A stretch of DNA of 64,000 nt, taken from the NCBI GenBank assembly GCA_016711925.1, contig JADJSA010000018.1, positions 372,001-436,000 of the forward strand. The letters run 5' to 3'. Source of the DNA: Candidatus Methylophosphatis haderslevensis (lineage in GTDB: Bacteria; Pseudomonadota; Gammaproteobacteria; Burkholderiales; Rhodocyclaceae). The notes beneath the pieces were generated by a model. It did not search any database, was not told where the DNA came from, and was given only the letters and a program-made list of their open reading frames with translations. Below, piece by piece: positions 17,278 through 26,562 of the stretch. The position numbers were made by a program, and so were the translations under genes. Position 1 is the first letter of the stretch, and each line of letters begins with the position of its first letter.

Positions 17278-18645
17278 CTATGTCTTTAGTAGCCAGGCGA
17301 TCGCCAGCCCTGCCGCCGCGCTGGCGCCGATCACCCACATCACGCCGATCTTGTAGCGCGTCAGCGCGGCAAAGGCCGCCGCCGCGATCAGCGCAGCCGG
17401 CCACTCGAAGCGCCCGGAGAATCCCGCCGGCCACAGCACATGCCAGGCGAAGAACAGCGCCAGATTGACGATCACGCCGACCACCGCAGCGGTGATGCCG
17501 GTCAGCGGGGCGGTGAACTTCTGGTCGCCGTGCGTGGTTTCGATCAATGGCGCGCCGGCGAAAATGAAGATGAACGAGGGCAGGAAGGTGAAGAAAGTGG
17601 CCACGCAGGCCCCTGCAATCGCCATCAGCACGATGCCAGGCCCCGACAGCAACGCCCCGGCCGCCAGCCGCACACTGTCCGTCCAGCCGCCGACGAAGCC
17701 GACGAACGCGACCACCATGATCAGCGGCCCCGGGGTGGTTTCGCCGAGCGCCAGTCCGTCGATCATCTGCGTCGCAGTGAGCCACTGGTGCTTTTCCACT
17801 GCGGCCTGATACACATAGGGCAGCACCGCGTAAGCGCCGCCGAAGGTCAGCAGCGCAGCCTTGGTGAAGAACCAGCCCATCTGCGTCAGCAGCCCGTGCC
17901 AGCCGAAGGCGCCGATCAACAATCCTGTCGCCGCTGTCCAGATGCCGATGCCGGCTGCGGCGATGCGCGTCAGTCGGCCGCGCGAGGCACGGGCGTGGGG
18001 CGGAGGCGGCGTGTCGTCGCCGATCAGGGCCGGGCCGTAGTCTGCCTTGGCGACACCGTGGCCGCCGCCGGTGACGAACTGCTGCGGGGCGACCTGACCG
18101 CCGACGTAACCGAGCACGCCCGCCGCCAGCACGATCGCCGGAAACGGCAACGAGAAGACGAAGATGGCGACGAAAGCCGCCGCCGCGATCGCCCACAGCG
18201 GCGGGCTCTTCAGCGCGCGGCTGCCGATGCGCCAGGCCGCGGCGAGCACGATCGCCGTCACCGCCGGCTTGATGCCGTAGAGCACACCGGCCACCACGGG
18301 CTGCGAGCCGAGCGCGAGGTAGATCCACGACAGCGCGATGATCAGAAACAGCGACGGCAGCACGAACAGCACGCCGGCCGCGATGCCGCCCCGGGTGCCA
18401 TGCATCAACCAGCCGATGTAGGTGGCGAGCTGCTGTGCCTCCGGCCCCGGCAGCACCATGCAATAGTTGAGCGCGTGCAAGAAGCGGCGTTCGGAAATCC
18501 ATCGCCGCCGCTCCACCAATTCCTGATGCATGATCGCGATCTGCCCGGCCGGTCCGCCGAAGCTGATGCATCCCAGCCGGAACCACCAGCCCAGCGCCTC
18601 GCGGAACGAAACCGCTGGCGGCGGCCCGGTGGTGCGTCCGTTCAT
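17278..18645 (-). CDS. chrA: Chromate efflux transporter ChrA
   Basis: A 455-residue CHR-family protein with two homologous halves. The N half has WFRLGCISFGGPAGQIAIMH and the C half has FTKAALLTFGGAYAVLPYVY; each is followed by several membrane segments, with LGETTPGPLIMVVAFVG in the C half. Long-chain ChrA exports chromate, driven by the proton gradient. The stop of yceH lies seven bases before its start, so the two are probably cotranscribed. Confidence 0.93.
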   Translation of the reverse strand: MNGRTTGPPPAVSFREALGWWFRLGCISFGGPAGQIAIMHQELVERRRWISERRFLHALNYCMVLPGPEAQQLATYIGWLMHGTRGGIAAGVLFVLPSLFLIIALSWIYLALGSQPVVAGVLYGIKPAVTAIVLAAAWRIGSRALKSPPLWAIAAAAFVAIFVFSLPFPAIVLAAGVLGYVGGQVAPQQFVTGGGHGVAKADYGPALIGDDTPPPPHARASRGRLTRIAAAGIGIWTAATGLLIGAFGWHGLLTQMGWFFTKAALLTFGGAYAVLPYVYQAAVEKHQWLTATQMIDGLALGETTPGPLIMVVAFVGFVGGWTDSVRLAAGALLSGPGIVLMAIAGACVATFFTFLPSFIFIFAGAPLIETTHGDQKFTAPLTGITAAVVGVIVNLALFFAWHVLWPAGFSGRFEWPAALIAAAAFAALTRYKIGVMWVIGASAAAGLAIAWLLKT

Positions 18646-18651
18646 GCCCCC

Positions 18652-19338
18652 CTACTTCCCCGGGTCGCGCCCCACGCCGAGTTCGGCATAAATCCGCTCG
18701 ACCAGCGCACGCAGTTCAGACACCTCGCCGCGCAATTGGGCGACGTTAATCTTCAGGGCCGCGAGTTCGCCGGTGGTCACCGACTCGTCGCCCGCCACCG
18801 CAGCGGACACATCGAACGCCACCTCGCCGCACAGCAGATGCGCCCAGCGCGCTTCGCGCGAACCGGGCTGGCGCGGCAGCTTCACCGCCAGCGCACCGGC
18901 GCTGCGCGTCGCCATCTCCTCGAGGTAGGCTTCGAGCGCCGAGATGTCGGGAAACCTGTAGAAGCGGTCGGCTGCGCTGCGCAGTTCCCCCGGCGTTTGC
19001 GGGCCGCGCAGAATCAATGCGGTGAGCAGGGCGAGCAGCGGCTGCGAAATCTTCAGCACCCGATCAACATTGTGGGCGTAACGCATCACGCGGCCCGAGG
19101 CGCCGTAGCTCTCGATCACCAGCGTGCGCGAGCGCAACTCGTCGAGCGCCATCTGCGCTTCGCTCTCGCTCACGTTCATCACCGGCTCGCGGCTGGTCTT
19201 CTGGTTGCAGCCCGCCACCAGCGTGTTGAGCGTCAGCGGATAAGTGTCGGGCACGGTGAACTGCTTCTCCACCAGCACGCCGAGAATGCGCGCTTCGAGC
19301 GGGGAGAGGGTGATCGGAGGGGTAACGGTTTCTGTCAT
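18652..19338 (-). CDS. YceH family (DUF480) protein
   Basis: A 228-residue DUF480/YceH protein with tandem winged-helix folds. It shows the family start LSPLEARILGVLVEKQFTVP and YPLTLNTLVAGCNQKTSREPV. The start at 19338 gives the normal N-terminus. A C-terminal coiled coil (LRGEVSELRALVERIYAEL) is visible. Function unknown; DNA binding is inferred from the fold. It lies directly upstream of chrA. Confidence 0.92.
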   Translation of the reverse strand: MTETVTPPITLSPLEARILGVLVEKQFTVPDTYPLTLNTLVAGCNQKTSREPVMNVSESEAQMALDELRSRTLVIESYGASGRVMRYAHNVDRVLKISQPLLALLTALILRGPQTPGELRSAADRFYRFPDISALEAYLEEMATRSAGALAVKLPRQPGSREARWAHLLCGEVAFDVSAAVAGDESVTTGELAALKINVAQLRGEVSELRALVERIYAELGVGRDPGK

Positions 19339-19644
19339 GTGGGTCGGTCGTGAGGGTTCGATGCTCCGATTAAATTGAGCGTTACGCAAGTAGCTGACAT
19401 TGAATCGGCAACTCGGCGGCGCAGAAACTCGCCCAACCTCGATCCCCACGCGAACGGCCAAGTGGCCGTTTCGGCATGGATAGGTGAACGTTACGCTGTA
19501 AGACCCGAAGACCCAAGTTGCGCAGCAGTTCAGTGGCGATCCGCTCCTCGCCTCACCTCACACTGCCTTCTCATCTGCCATCCGCCGGATGCGTCGGCGT
19601 AGCTCCACAGAAATCGGTAGATTTCCCTGCCTTGACTTCTATCG
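19339..19644. other. Intergenic stretch, nothing recognised
   Basis: About 300 bases lie between the yceH start and the integrase remnant. No open frame with family similarity was found on either strand; it probably contains the yceH-chrA promoter and decayed transposon DNA. Confidence 0.45.
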
Positions 19645-19938
19645 TCAGAACAGGCGCCAGCCGGCAGGGTGCCAGCGAATCATCGTTTCAGGTTGCGCCA
19701 CGACCCGTGCATCGCGCCAGCCAGCCTGCCGCGAAAGGAATGCGAGAGACAGACGTGCAGAGGTATCGACAAGTTTGGGCCTGACGCCGCGGTCCTTCAA
19801 CAAAGTAAGCTCGCGGCGGAGAAACAGGTTTTCCGCTTCGATCGATCGGCGGCGCGTGGCCGAGAGCGTAATCGGGCCGGCAAGGTCGAACAACAGTCGA
19901 ACGATGTTCTCAAGGAGAGCGATCACGCTTGTGATCAA
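19645..19938 (-). pseudogene. N-terminal remnant of an IS481/IS3-like integrase
   Basis: A 97-residue frame whose pattern (SIEAENLFLRRELTLLKDRG, then VVAQPETMIRWHPAGWRLF) matches the N-terminal helix-turn-helix part of a widespread integrase/transposase group that normally continues into a DDE rve domain of about 300 residues. Here a stop follows directly after WRLF, so the catalytic domain is gone. No inverted repeats were identified. Confidence 0.65.
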
Positions 19939-20097
19939 GCTAAACGGATCGAGGACGCGTCAAGCCTGCGAGGCAGTGTGGATAGTTCTGTTGCGGAGCC
20001 CAGTTGCTTTTGTTGGACTAACCCGCCAGAAACCCGCATCCAATCGTGAAAACTGTTCGGTACTCTATTCCGCAGAACCCTTTCTTGTTTCAGCGAA

Positions 20098-21760
20098 ATG
20101 GAACAGGAAGAAGCGGCCCGCCCGCCGCGCCACGACCTCAAGGCCGGCATCCTCGTACTGTCGTTGGCGATTGCCTTGCTGTTGTGGACCTGGGCCTTCG
20201 ATTGGCGCAAGGCGCTTGCGCTGGTCGTCATTCTGCTGATCCATGAATCCGGCCATGCGATTGCCATGCGCGCCTTCGGCTGGAAGGATCTGACGATGTT
20301 CTTCGTGCCCTTTATCGGCGCCATCGTCACCGGTCGCCCGCGCGAGGCCGCCACTTGGCAGCAGGCCGTGGTGCTGCTGGCCGGCCCGCTTCCAGGCCTC
20401 GTCGCCGGACTTGCGCTGCTGCTGACGGTCGACCCGGCGCAACAAACCTGGCGCATGGTCGCGACCATGGCGGTGATGATCAATCTGTTCAACCTCTTGC
20501 CGGTCACGCCGCTCGATGGCGGGCGCCTGGTCGAGTCCGCGTTGTTCGCTCGCTGGCCTCGGGTGCGCGTCGCTTTCTTCACGGTCGGCATTGCGGCCTT
20601 TTTCGGGCTCGGCCTGTGGCTCGAAAGCAAAGCCGTACTGGTCATCGCGCTGTTCCTGCTGACCAGCCTGCCCAACCAGCTCCGCCTTGCCCGCCTGCAG
20701 GCAGTCTGGCACGACGGCCTCGCGCGCGAACAGCAGGACGGCCGCCTGTTCGTCGTCGCAACGCAAGGTAAGCGGGCGGCGTCATTGCCCAGTCTGATCA
20801 TGCTGGTGAAAAGCGTGTTCGCGCTCCAGCTTGTGCGCCGGCCGCGGCTTGCCGAGAGCGTTGTCTCGATCGCGCTGTTCGCCGGCGACACGTCGCGCCC
20901 GGCGGAGCAGCGCAGCAGCGCACAGCGGGCGTTCGACCTCGCCTGGGTCGCGGCGAACGAATTCGAACAGAAGGCGCGCGCCAGCGCTTGCTCGATGCGG
21001 CAGTAGCGCTCGATGCCGGCGATCCGCGCCGAGTCGATCTCCAGGCCTGGCTTGCGCGGGAGCTGGAACCGGCAGAGCGGCGCCGGCGCAGCGAGACCAT
21101 CCTGCGCGACGCGATCGCCTGGGCCGAGTACGCCGAACCCGCGATGCTGGCGCCGACCATCGGCATCCGCCTGCGCCTTGCCGAGGCGCTCGACGCCAGC
21201 GGCGATGCGGCGGCTGCGCAGCGTATGCTGCTTGAGTGGCGCGAGCGCGCCGCGACTGCCGACGATTGTCGCTGCGAACTGGTGCAAGTGGTGCGCGCGC
21301 AGGCCTGGTATCACCTGCAGCATGGTGAGGCAACACAGGCTCTGCAGGTGCTCGAAGCCTCGCCCTTCGCCGCCGAGATGATGCGACCGGGCGGGCGCCT
21401 CGGCCTCGATTACGGCTGGGCACTGCTGCAGGCCGGGCGCCATGACGATGCTGTAGCCGCATGCGACTGGCCGCGCGAGACACAGTCTCGGACAGCTCAG
21501 CCAGCGGCGCCAGGGCCGGTACGGTCAGGCTGTGGTATCCAATGGAACTTGCCCACGCATTGAGGGCAACTGGCCAACTCGACGAGGCGCGCCGGATCGT
21601 CCAGCAGGAACAGCCGTGGGAGTGCTGGCATTACGCCACGGACCAACCGCTGGCCGCGCAAGGCGGGCCGTGGGAGCAATCGCGCGTTCACGCCTTGCGC
21701 GAATCGGCCCGCGTTCTGTGTCCGCCGGAAGCGGATCGCGCGTTGCCCTCTGGCGGGTAG
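20098..21760 (+). pseudogene. M50 site-2-protease-like metallopeptidase with TPR-like tail, frameshifted
   Basis: The first frame (20098-21006) encodes an M50 intramembrane metallopeptidase: HESGH at residues 49-53 for zinc, a second-ligand motif LLPVTPLDGGRLVE and several membrane segments. At 20973-20981 a GC-dinucleotide run (gcgcgcgcc) shifts the frame; removing one GC continues into QRLLDAAVALDAGDPRRVDL and helical-repeat sequence of TPR type (ALQVLEASPFAAEM; DYGWALLQAGRHDDAV). A further shift near 21450-21470 leads to MELAHALRATGQLDEARRIV, ending at 21760. The whole looks like one protein of about 550 residues, now broken or misread. The protease substrate is unknown. Confidence 0.7.
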
Positions 21761-22532
21761 CCGAGCAAAGCCGCGGCGCCCCGCTGCCGCAGGCCTGCGC
21801 GCCGCACGTATGCTGGCAAGCCAAGCTGGCATGTCCCACAGCCGGTCGGCAAACGCCTGTCCAGGCGGGCATGCCGTGAAGGCTTGCCGGATGTGGCTCT
21901 CTGCCGATCAAGATTCGGGCAGCGCGTCGATCTGCTGCACGGCTTCCTCGCCGAGCGAACCGGAAGCGGGTTCAAGTCGTGGTTGCCGGCGCAGGGTATC
22001 TTGGCCGGCCTTGCGCACGTGTCGGCGCGCAGTCAATTCCCTCTCTGGCTTGGTGGCTCGTTCGGGGGACGTTCTGCTTCCAATCGCTCGCCGACCCCGG
22101 GGCACTCCCCGAAGGCACGCCCGCGCCTATTCTATGGGAACGTCAGATGGCGTCCAAAAAGCGGGGGGGCCCGGAGTAGGCGGCGCTCCAGGAGCCGGTT
22201 CCAACAGGTGCCGGGCTCTAGGACGGCCCGGTTGGCATGGCCCGAGCAGTGTTGTCTCGTTTGCCGTGGCTTACTGCGCGACGATCAGCGCAGGCGTCCG
22301 GGCAAGGATCGCACGCGTGACTGTGGTTGGCGGACCGTCTCCTGGTGGGCAGAGTACACCGGTCTGGCGAGGCGGCCGACCGAGCGACCCACAGAAGATT
22401 TAGTTGACCGTCGGCTTTGAACGTGCAACCTGCCGGTGAACTTCCAATTGGCATCAGACGGCAACGGGTCGGAAGATCCCGGTGACGAGTGGCCGCTTTC
22501 CGGAAGCGAAATTTCACCGACCGCTTTCCGGC
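21761..22532. other. Intergenic stretch without a recognisable gene
   Basis: About 770 bases lie between the M50/TPR remnant and IS66 copy B. Several open frames occur on both strands, but none shows a domain, a plausible start or betaproteobacterial codon bias. It is probably degenerated accessory DNA next to insertion sequences. Confidence 0.45.
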
Positions 22533-22540
22533 GATGAACC
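22533..22540. repeat. 8-bp target-site duplication, left copy (gatgaacc)
   Basis: GATGAACC precedes the IS66 terminus at 22541 and is repeated at 25011-25018 after the other terminus. This is the standard IS66 duplication and shows a clean insertion of copy B. Confidence 0.95.
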
Positions 22541-22617
22541 GTAAGCGTCCACCGCGACCACCTGTACTCATCGGTTGAACTCGTGCGATGTTGTCGCCTG
22601 TTTTTGAGGCGCGACGA

Positions 22618-22920
22618 ATGGCGAAGAGACACGGACCGGCTTACTGGCGAGAGCACATTCAAAACTGGGTTCGAAGTGATCTGACGCAGCGCGAATACTG
22701 CGCGAACAACGGACTGAGCGAGCGAGCGTTCCATCGCTGGCGCAGTCGGGAGAAGCAGACCATCGCGGCGGCAAAGTCATCGCTGACCCTGGTGCCGGTG
22801 AGCGTGGGCAAGGCGGAAACGGGTAGCGTCGTGCGCCTGCGCAGTCCGGATGGTTGGGAAATTGAGTTGCCGGGTAGCAGTGTCCCGTTGCTGGTCGAGT
22901 TCTTGAAACAACTGTCATGA
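22618..22920 (+). CDS. tnpA: IS66 accessory protein TnpA (copy B)
   Basis: A 100-residue protein, identical to the tnpA product of copy A, with the REYCANNGLSERAFHRWR helix-turn-helix-like segment. It overlaps tnpB by four bases. An alternative in-frame start lies at 22588. Confidence 0.85.
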   Translation: MAKRHGPAYWREHIQNWVRSDLTQREYCANNGLSERAFHRWRSREKQTIAAAKSSLTLVPVSVGKAETGSVVRLRSPDGWEIELPGSSVPLLVEFLKQLS

Positions 22921-23258
22921 TCCCGAGCCCGCACCAGGTCTGGCTGGTTGTCGAACCGATTGACATGCGCGCCGGCATCGACGGACTGTCGCAGCGCATA
23001 CAGAACACGCTGGGACGCTCGCCCTGCGATGGCAGTGCCTATGCCTTTCGCAACCGGCGTCTGAATCGGCTCAAGCTTCTGGTGTGGGATGGCACCGGCG
23101 TGTGGCTGTGTCATCGGCGCCTGCATCGGGGGCACTTCATCTGGCCGCGTGCCGACACCGCGGTCTTTACCCTCAGCGCTGCGCAGTGGCAATGGCTCGT
23201 CAGCGGGGTCGATTGGCAGCGACTCGAAGCGCCAGCGCCGGCGCACTGGCGGGTCTGA
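22917..23258 (+). CDS. tnpB: IS66 accessory protein TnpB (copy B)
   Basis: A 113-residue IS66 Orf2-family protein, identical to that of copy A, with the NRLKLLVWDGTGVWL core. It is coupled to tnpA by a four-base overlap. Confidence 0.92.
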   Translation: MIPSPHQVWLVVEPIDMRAGIDGLSQRIQNTLGRSPCDGSAYAFRNRRLNRLKLLVWDGTGVWLCHRRLHRGHFIWPRADTAVFTLSAAQWQWLVSGVDWQRLEAPAPAHWRV

Positions 23259-23355
23259 ACCGGGCCACGAAGACCTGCAAGAAGAATCTCGGCAAATATC
23301 GCTGAAAGGCCCTGTGCATGCGGCTCTTCGGCCTGTTGCAGAGTATAATATCGGC

Positions 23356-24974
23356 ATGAATTTGGACGCTGAACTGGCCCGCCTGAATGCCACGCCCGCA
23401 CTGCCGGATTGGGTACTCGGCACCGTTCAGAAGCTCATCGACCAGGCACAAGAAGAAGAAGCCGAAGCGCTTCGGCTGAGCGAACAAATCACCCGCCGCG
23501 ACAGCGAGCTTCACGCCGCCAGGATCAAGATCCAGGCCCTCACGCTGGAGCTCGCGCACCTGCGCCGGATGCGCTTTGGCGCGCGCAGCGAAGCCTTCTC
23601 GGCCGAAGCAGGCGATCTGTTCCAGGAGACGCTGGCCAGCGATATCGCCGCCGCCCAGGCCGAACTGGCCAGGAAACAGGCCGAGGCCGCAGCGACCAGC
23701 GAGCCGCAGGTGCCCCGCACGCCTCGCCTGCGCGCCGGTCGTCAGCCGCTGCCAGATCATCTGCCGCGCATCGAGCACCGGCATGAACCGATCTCCTGCA
23801 CCTGTGGGCAGTGCGGTACGGCGCTGGTCAAGATCGGCGAGGACATCAGCGAACAGTTGGACGTCGAGCCGGCCCGTTTCTTCGTGCATCGGCACATCCG
23901 CCCGCAGTACGCCTGCCGTGCATGCGAGACGGTGTCAGCCGCACCGATTGCGCCGGCCGTGATCGACGCGGGCATGGCGGCCACGGGGCTGCTGAGCTGG
24001 GTGGCCATCAGCAAGTTTCTCGATCACCTGCCGCTGTACCGGCTGGAGCAGATTGCGGCCCGCGATGGAGTCAGCCTCTCGCGTACCACGATGGCCGAAT
24101 GGGTGGGACGCATCGGCGTGGCCCTGCAGCCGCTGGTCGATCGGCTGGCGGTGATGCTGCTCAAAGGCCGCGTGCTGCATGCCGATGAAACACCGGTCAA
24201 GCAACTGGACCCGGGTCGAGGCAAGACCAAGCGCGCGCCTATCTGTGGGCGTACCGGAGCAACGTGCTGGAGACGGGTCCGCCGATCGTGGTGTTCGATT
24301 ACCAACCCAGTCGCGCCGGCGCCCATGCCCAAGCGTTTCTCTCGGGCTGGCAAGGCCATCTGATGGTCGATGACTACGCTGGCTACAAGGCCTTGTTTGC
24401 CGACGGGCTGACCGAGCTTGGCTGTATGGCCCATGCGCGCAGGAAGTTCTTCGATCTGAATGCCGCCGAGCCCAATGCCATTGCGCAGGAGGCGTTGCGT
24501 CGGATCGGCGCCTTGTATGCCATCGAGGCGCAAGGCCGCGACATGGATGGCGTGGCACGCACGCATCTGCGCCAGGACCAAGCGCAGCCGCAACTCCAAG
24601 CCATGCACGATTGGTTGCTGCGAACGCGGGTGAATGTGGCCAATGGCGGGGGCACGGCGAAGGCGATCGACTACAGTCTGAAGCGCTGGCCAGCCTTGAG
24701 CCGGTATGCCAGCGACGGAAGCCTGCCGATCGACAACAATCCGGTGGAGAACGCCATCAGGCCGATCGCTATCGGCAAAAAGAACTGGCTCTTCACCGGA
24801 TCCGAGCGCGCTGGAAAGCGGGCTGCAGCCATTCAGAGCCTGCTCTACACTGCAAAGCTCAACGGGCTCGACCCGGCAGCCTGGTTGCGCGAGACCCTGG
24901 AAAAACTGCCCACCTGCCCGAACAGCCGAATCGATTCGCTGCTGCCGTTGCGCACCCCAGCCCTACAGCACTGA
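23356..24974 (+). pseudogene. tnpC: IS66 transposase TnpC (copy B), frameshifted in the middle
   Basis: It has the same domains as copy A, but the reading frame breaks near 24231, where GCGCGCGCCT replaces GCGCGCCT. The first frame ends at 24363; the second (from about 24264) carries the second catalytic region (MVDDYAGYKALF) and the C-terminal Glu motif and ends correctly at 24974. It keeps the native LTLELAHL sequence. Since copies A and B break at different places, a functional transposase is expected from neither copy as sequenced. Confidence 0.88.
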
Positions 24975-25010
24975 TCGCCGCACATCAAGGTGGGCGCGTT
25001 GCGCGCTTAC

Positions 25011-25018
25011 GATGAACC
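25011..25018. repeat. 8-bp target-site duplication, right copy (gatgaacc)
   Basis: This is the direct repeat of 22533-22540 and flanks the right end of IS66 copy B. Confidence 0.95.
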
Positions 25019-25150
25019 TAAAGAGAAGCCCGTCGCATCCCGACCCTTTGCGGACGCTCAGGCTTTTGAAAAGCAGTCATTCAACGATGTGCATGAGCCG
25101 CCGAGCGAGCGGGCGACGCTCGCTTGCGAAGGTCGGTCTCGATGCGCTGG

Positions 25151-25537
25151 TTAGTCCTTTTCATGGGTCAGACGGATATCGACTTCACGTTCGACGTACT
25201 CCCACTCGGCTGACGCACGCAGGGCTTGCACAAGTTCTTCGAACGCGGCCGAGTCCGAAGACGCGTACTCGAACCAAGTGAGAAAGTCGAATGGCTCGTC
25301 GGGGCCGAGATCGCGGCAGTGATGCAGCTTCCTGGCAACGGCAGGAAGGTACTTCAAGCCACTTGCGATTTGGCGCGATCGTGCTTCGAAGATCTCTCGA
25401 CGCTCGTCTTGGGGAAGTGCCCACGAGGCGGCGCTTTTGCGTATTGGAATGAGCGCTGCGCGCGTTGAAGCCTGTCGGCCGAGGCCTTCCTGCTTGCTCA
25501 CAAGAGCCGCCTTTTCTTCGCGTACGACATAGCGTGT
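25151..25537 (-). pseudogene. Chlorite dismutase family protein, 5' end lost next to IS21
   Basis: About 128 residues remain of a haem-binding chlorite-dismutase-like family protein: TRYVVREEKAAL, then TRAALIPIRKSAASWALPQD, IFEARSRQIASGLKYLPAVA with RKLHHCRDLG, and the C-terminal FDFLTWFEYAS.DSAAFEEL. Family members are about 190-200 residues, so the first third is missing. The open frame continues upstream only into IS21 terminal sequence, and no N-terminal piece is found beyond the IS21 element at 28127. An IS21 insertion with adjacent deletion removed it. The family includes true chlorite dismutases and proteins of unknown role; this one resembles the latter. Confidence 0.65.
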
Positions 25538-25760
25538 CGGCGCGCGTTTAATAATACCCAGGGGTGCGCGTTGAATTTTACCCAGGGGCTTTAGCTGCCC
25601 ATCATAGGGCGATCTGTGGATAAGTTTAGCGTATTCACAAGGTGTGGGGCACCTCCAATCATTGCGGTTGTCTTCTTGTGACGTAATCAGAAGGTCCTCG
25701 GTTGCGCGGGGAAGCCGCGTAGGGCGTAGCCCGGAGCGGATTTCCCCGCGCGGCCGCGAC

Positions 25761-26562
25761 TCAAATGGGCGTCTCCTCGGTGGTTGGTCTGGGGCGCTTG
25801 CTCTGCTCTCTGGCCTTGATGCGCGACTTTGCCGTCGCGCTGCTATGGCGAAACCGGTAGGACTCATTGCCTGTCTCCACGATATGACAGTGATGCGTCA
25901 GGCGGTCCAGCAGCGCCGTCGTCATCTTTGCGTCGCCAAACACGCTGGCCCACTCGCCGAAGGTCAGGTTCGTCGTGATCATCACGCTGGTGTGCTCATA
26001 GAGCTTGGACAGCAGGTGGAACAGCAAGGCGCCGCCGGCCTGACTGAAGGGCAGATAGCCCAGTTCGTCCAGAATCACCAGGTCCATGCGCAACAGGGCA
26101 AAGGCCAGTTTCCCGGCTTTGCCGGCCGCCTTTCTTGCTCCAGTAGGTTCACCAGATCGACCGTCGAGTAGAAGCGCACCCGCTTGCCGTGGCCGGTGAT
26201 GCCGGAGATGCCAAGCGCTGTGGCCAGATGCGTCTTGCCCGTTCCGGTCCCACCGATGAACACGACGTTGTGGGCTGCCTCCGCGAAGGAGAGCCGGACA
26301 GCTCCGTGATCAGGCCACGATCCACCTTCGACTGCTCGAATTCGAATCCGGCGAGATCGCGATGCACCGGAAACTTGGCGGTGTGCAACTGGTAACTGAT
26401 CGAGCGTATGGCCCGATCCGCGTGCTCGGTGTCCAGTAGATGCTCGATTAGCCAACGGGCGGACTGAAGCCCTGCCGAGTTGCCCTGAGCAACGAGTTCC
26501 TCCCATGCGCCGGCCATCCCATACAGGCGCAATGCCTTGAGTTGCGCAGCGACATCACGCAT
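25761..26562 (-). pseudogene. istB: IS21 helper ATPase IstB, two frameshifts
   Basis: IstB is the AAA+ helper that loads the IS21 transposase. The N-terminal part (LKALRLYGMAGAWEELVAQG) starts at 26562. The Walker A segment (VVFIGGTGTGKTHLATALG) lies in a second frame after a one-base loss near 26296. The Walker B part (MDLVILDELGYLPFSQAGG) lies in a third frame after another one-base loss near 26133. Together they make a full-length IstB of about 265 residues. Both breaks look like single missing bases. Confidence 0.88.

Larger units (their letters stand above)
22541..25010 (+). mobile_element. IS66-family insertion sequence, copy B
   Basis: The element is 2,470 bp and nearly identical to 531-3000, with both native ends (GTAAGCG...CGCTTAC) and a perfect 8-bp target duplication. 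It carries tnpA, tnpB and tnpC. Relative to copy A it has an extra GC near 24231 but lacks copy A's three insertions. The near identity shows recent activity of this IS in the genome. Confidence 0.97.

Noticed and set aside
17440..19353. 637-residue plus-strand open frame
   Set aside because: It is the antisense shadow of chrA and yceH, with no family pattern and an Arg/Gln/His-rich composition typical of antisense frames in GC-rich DNA.
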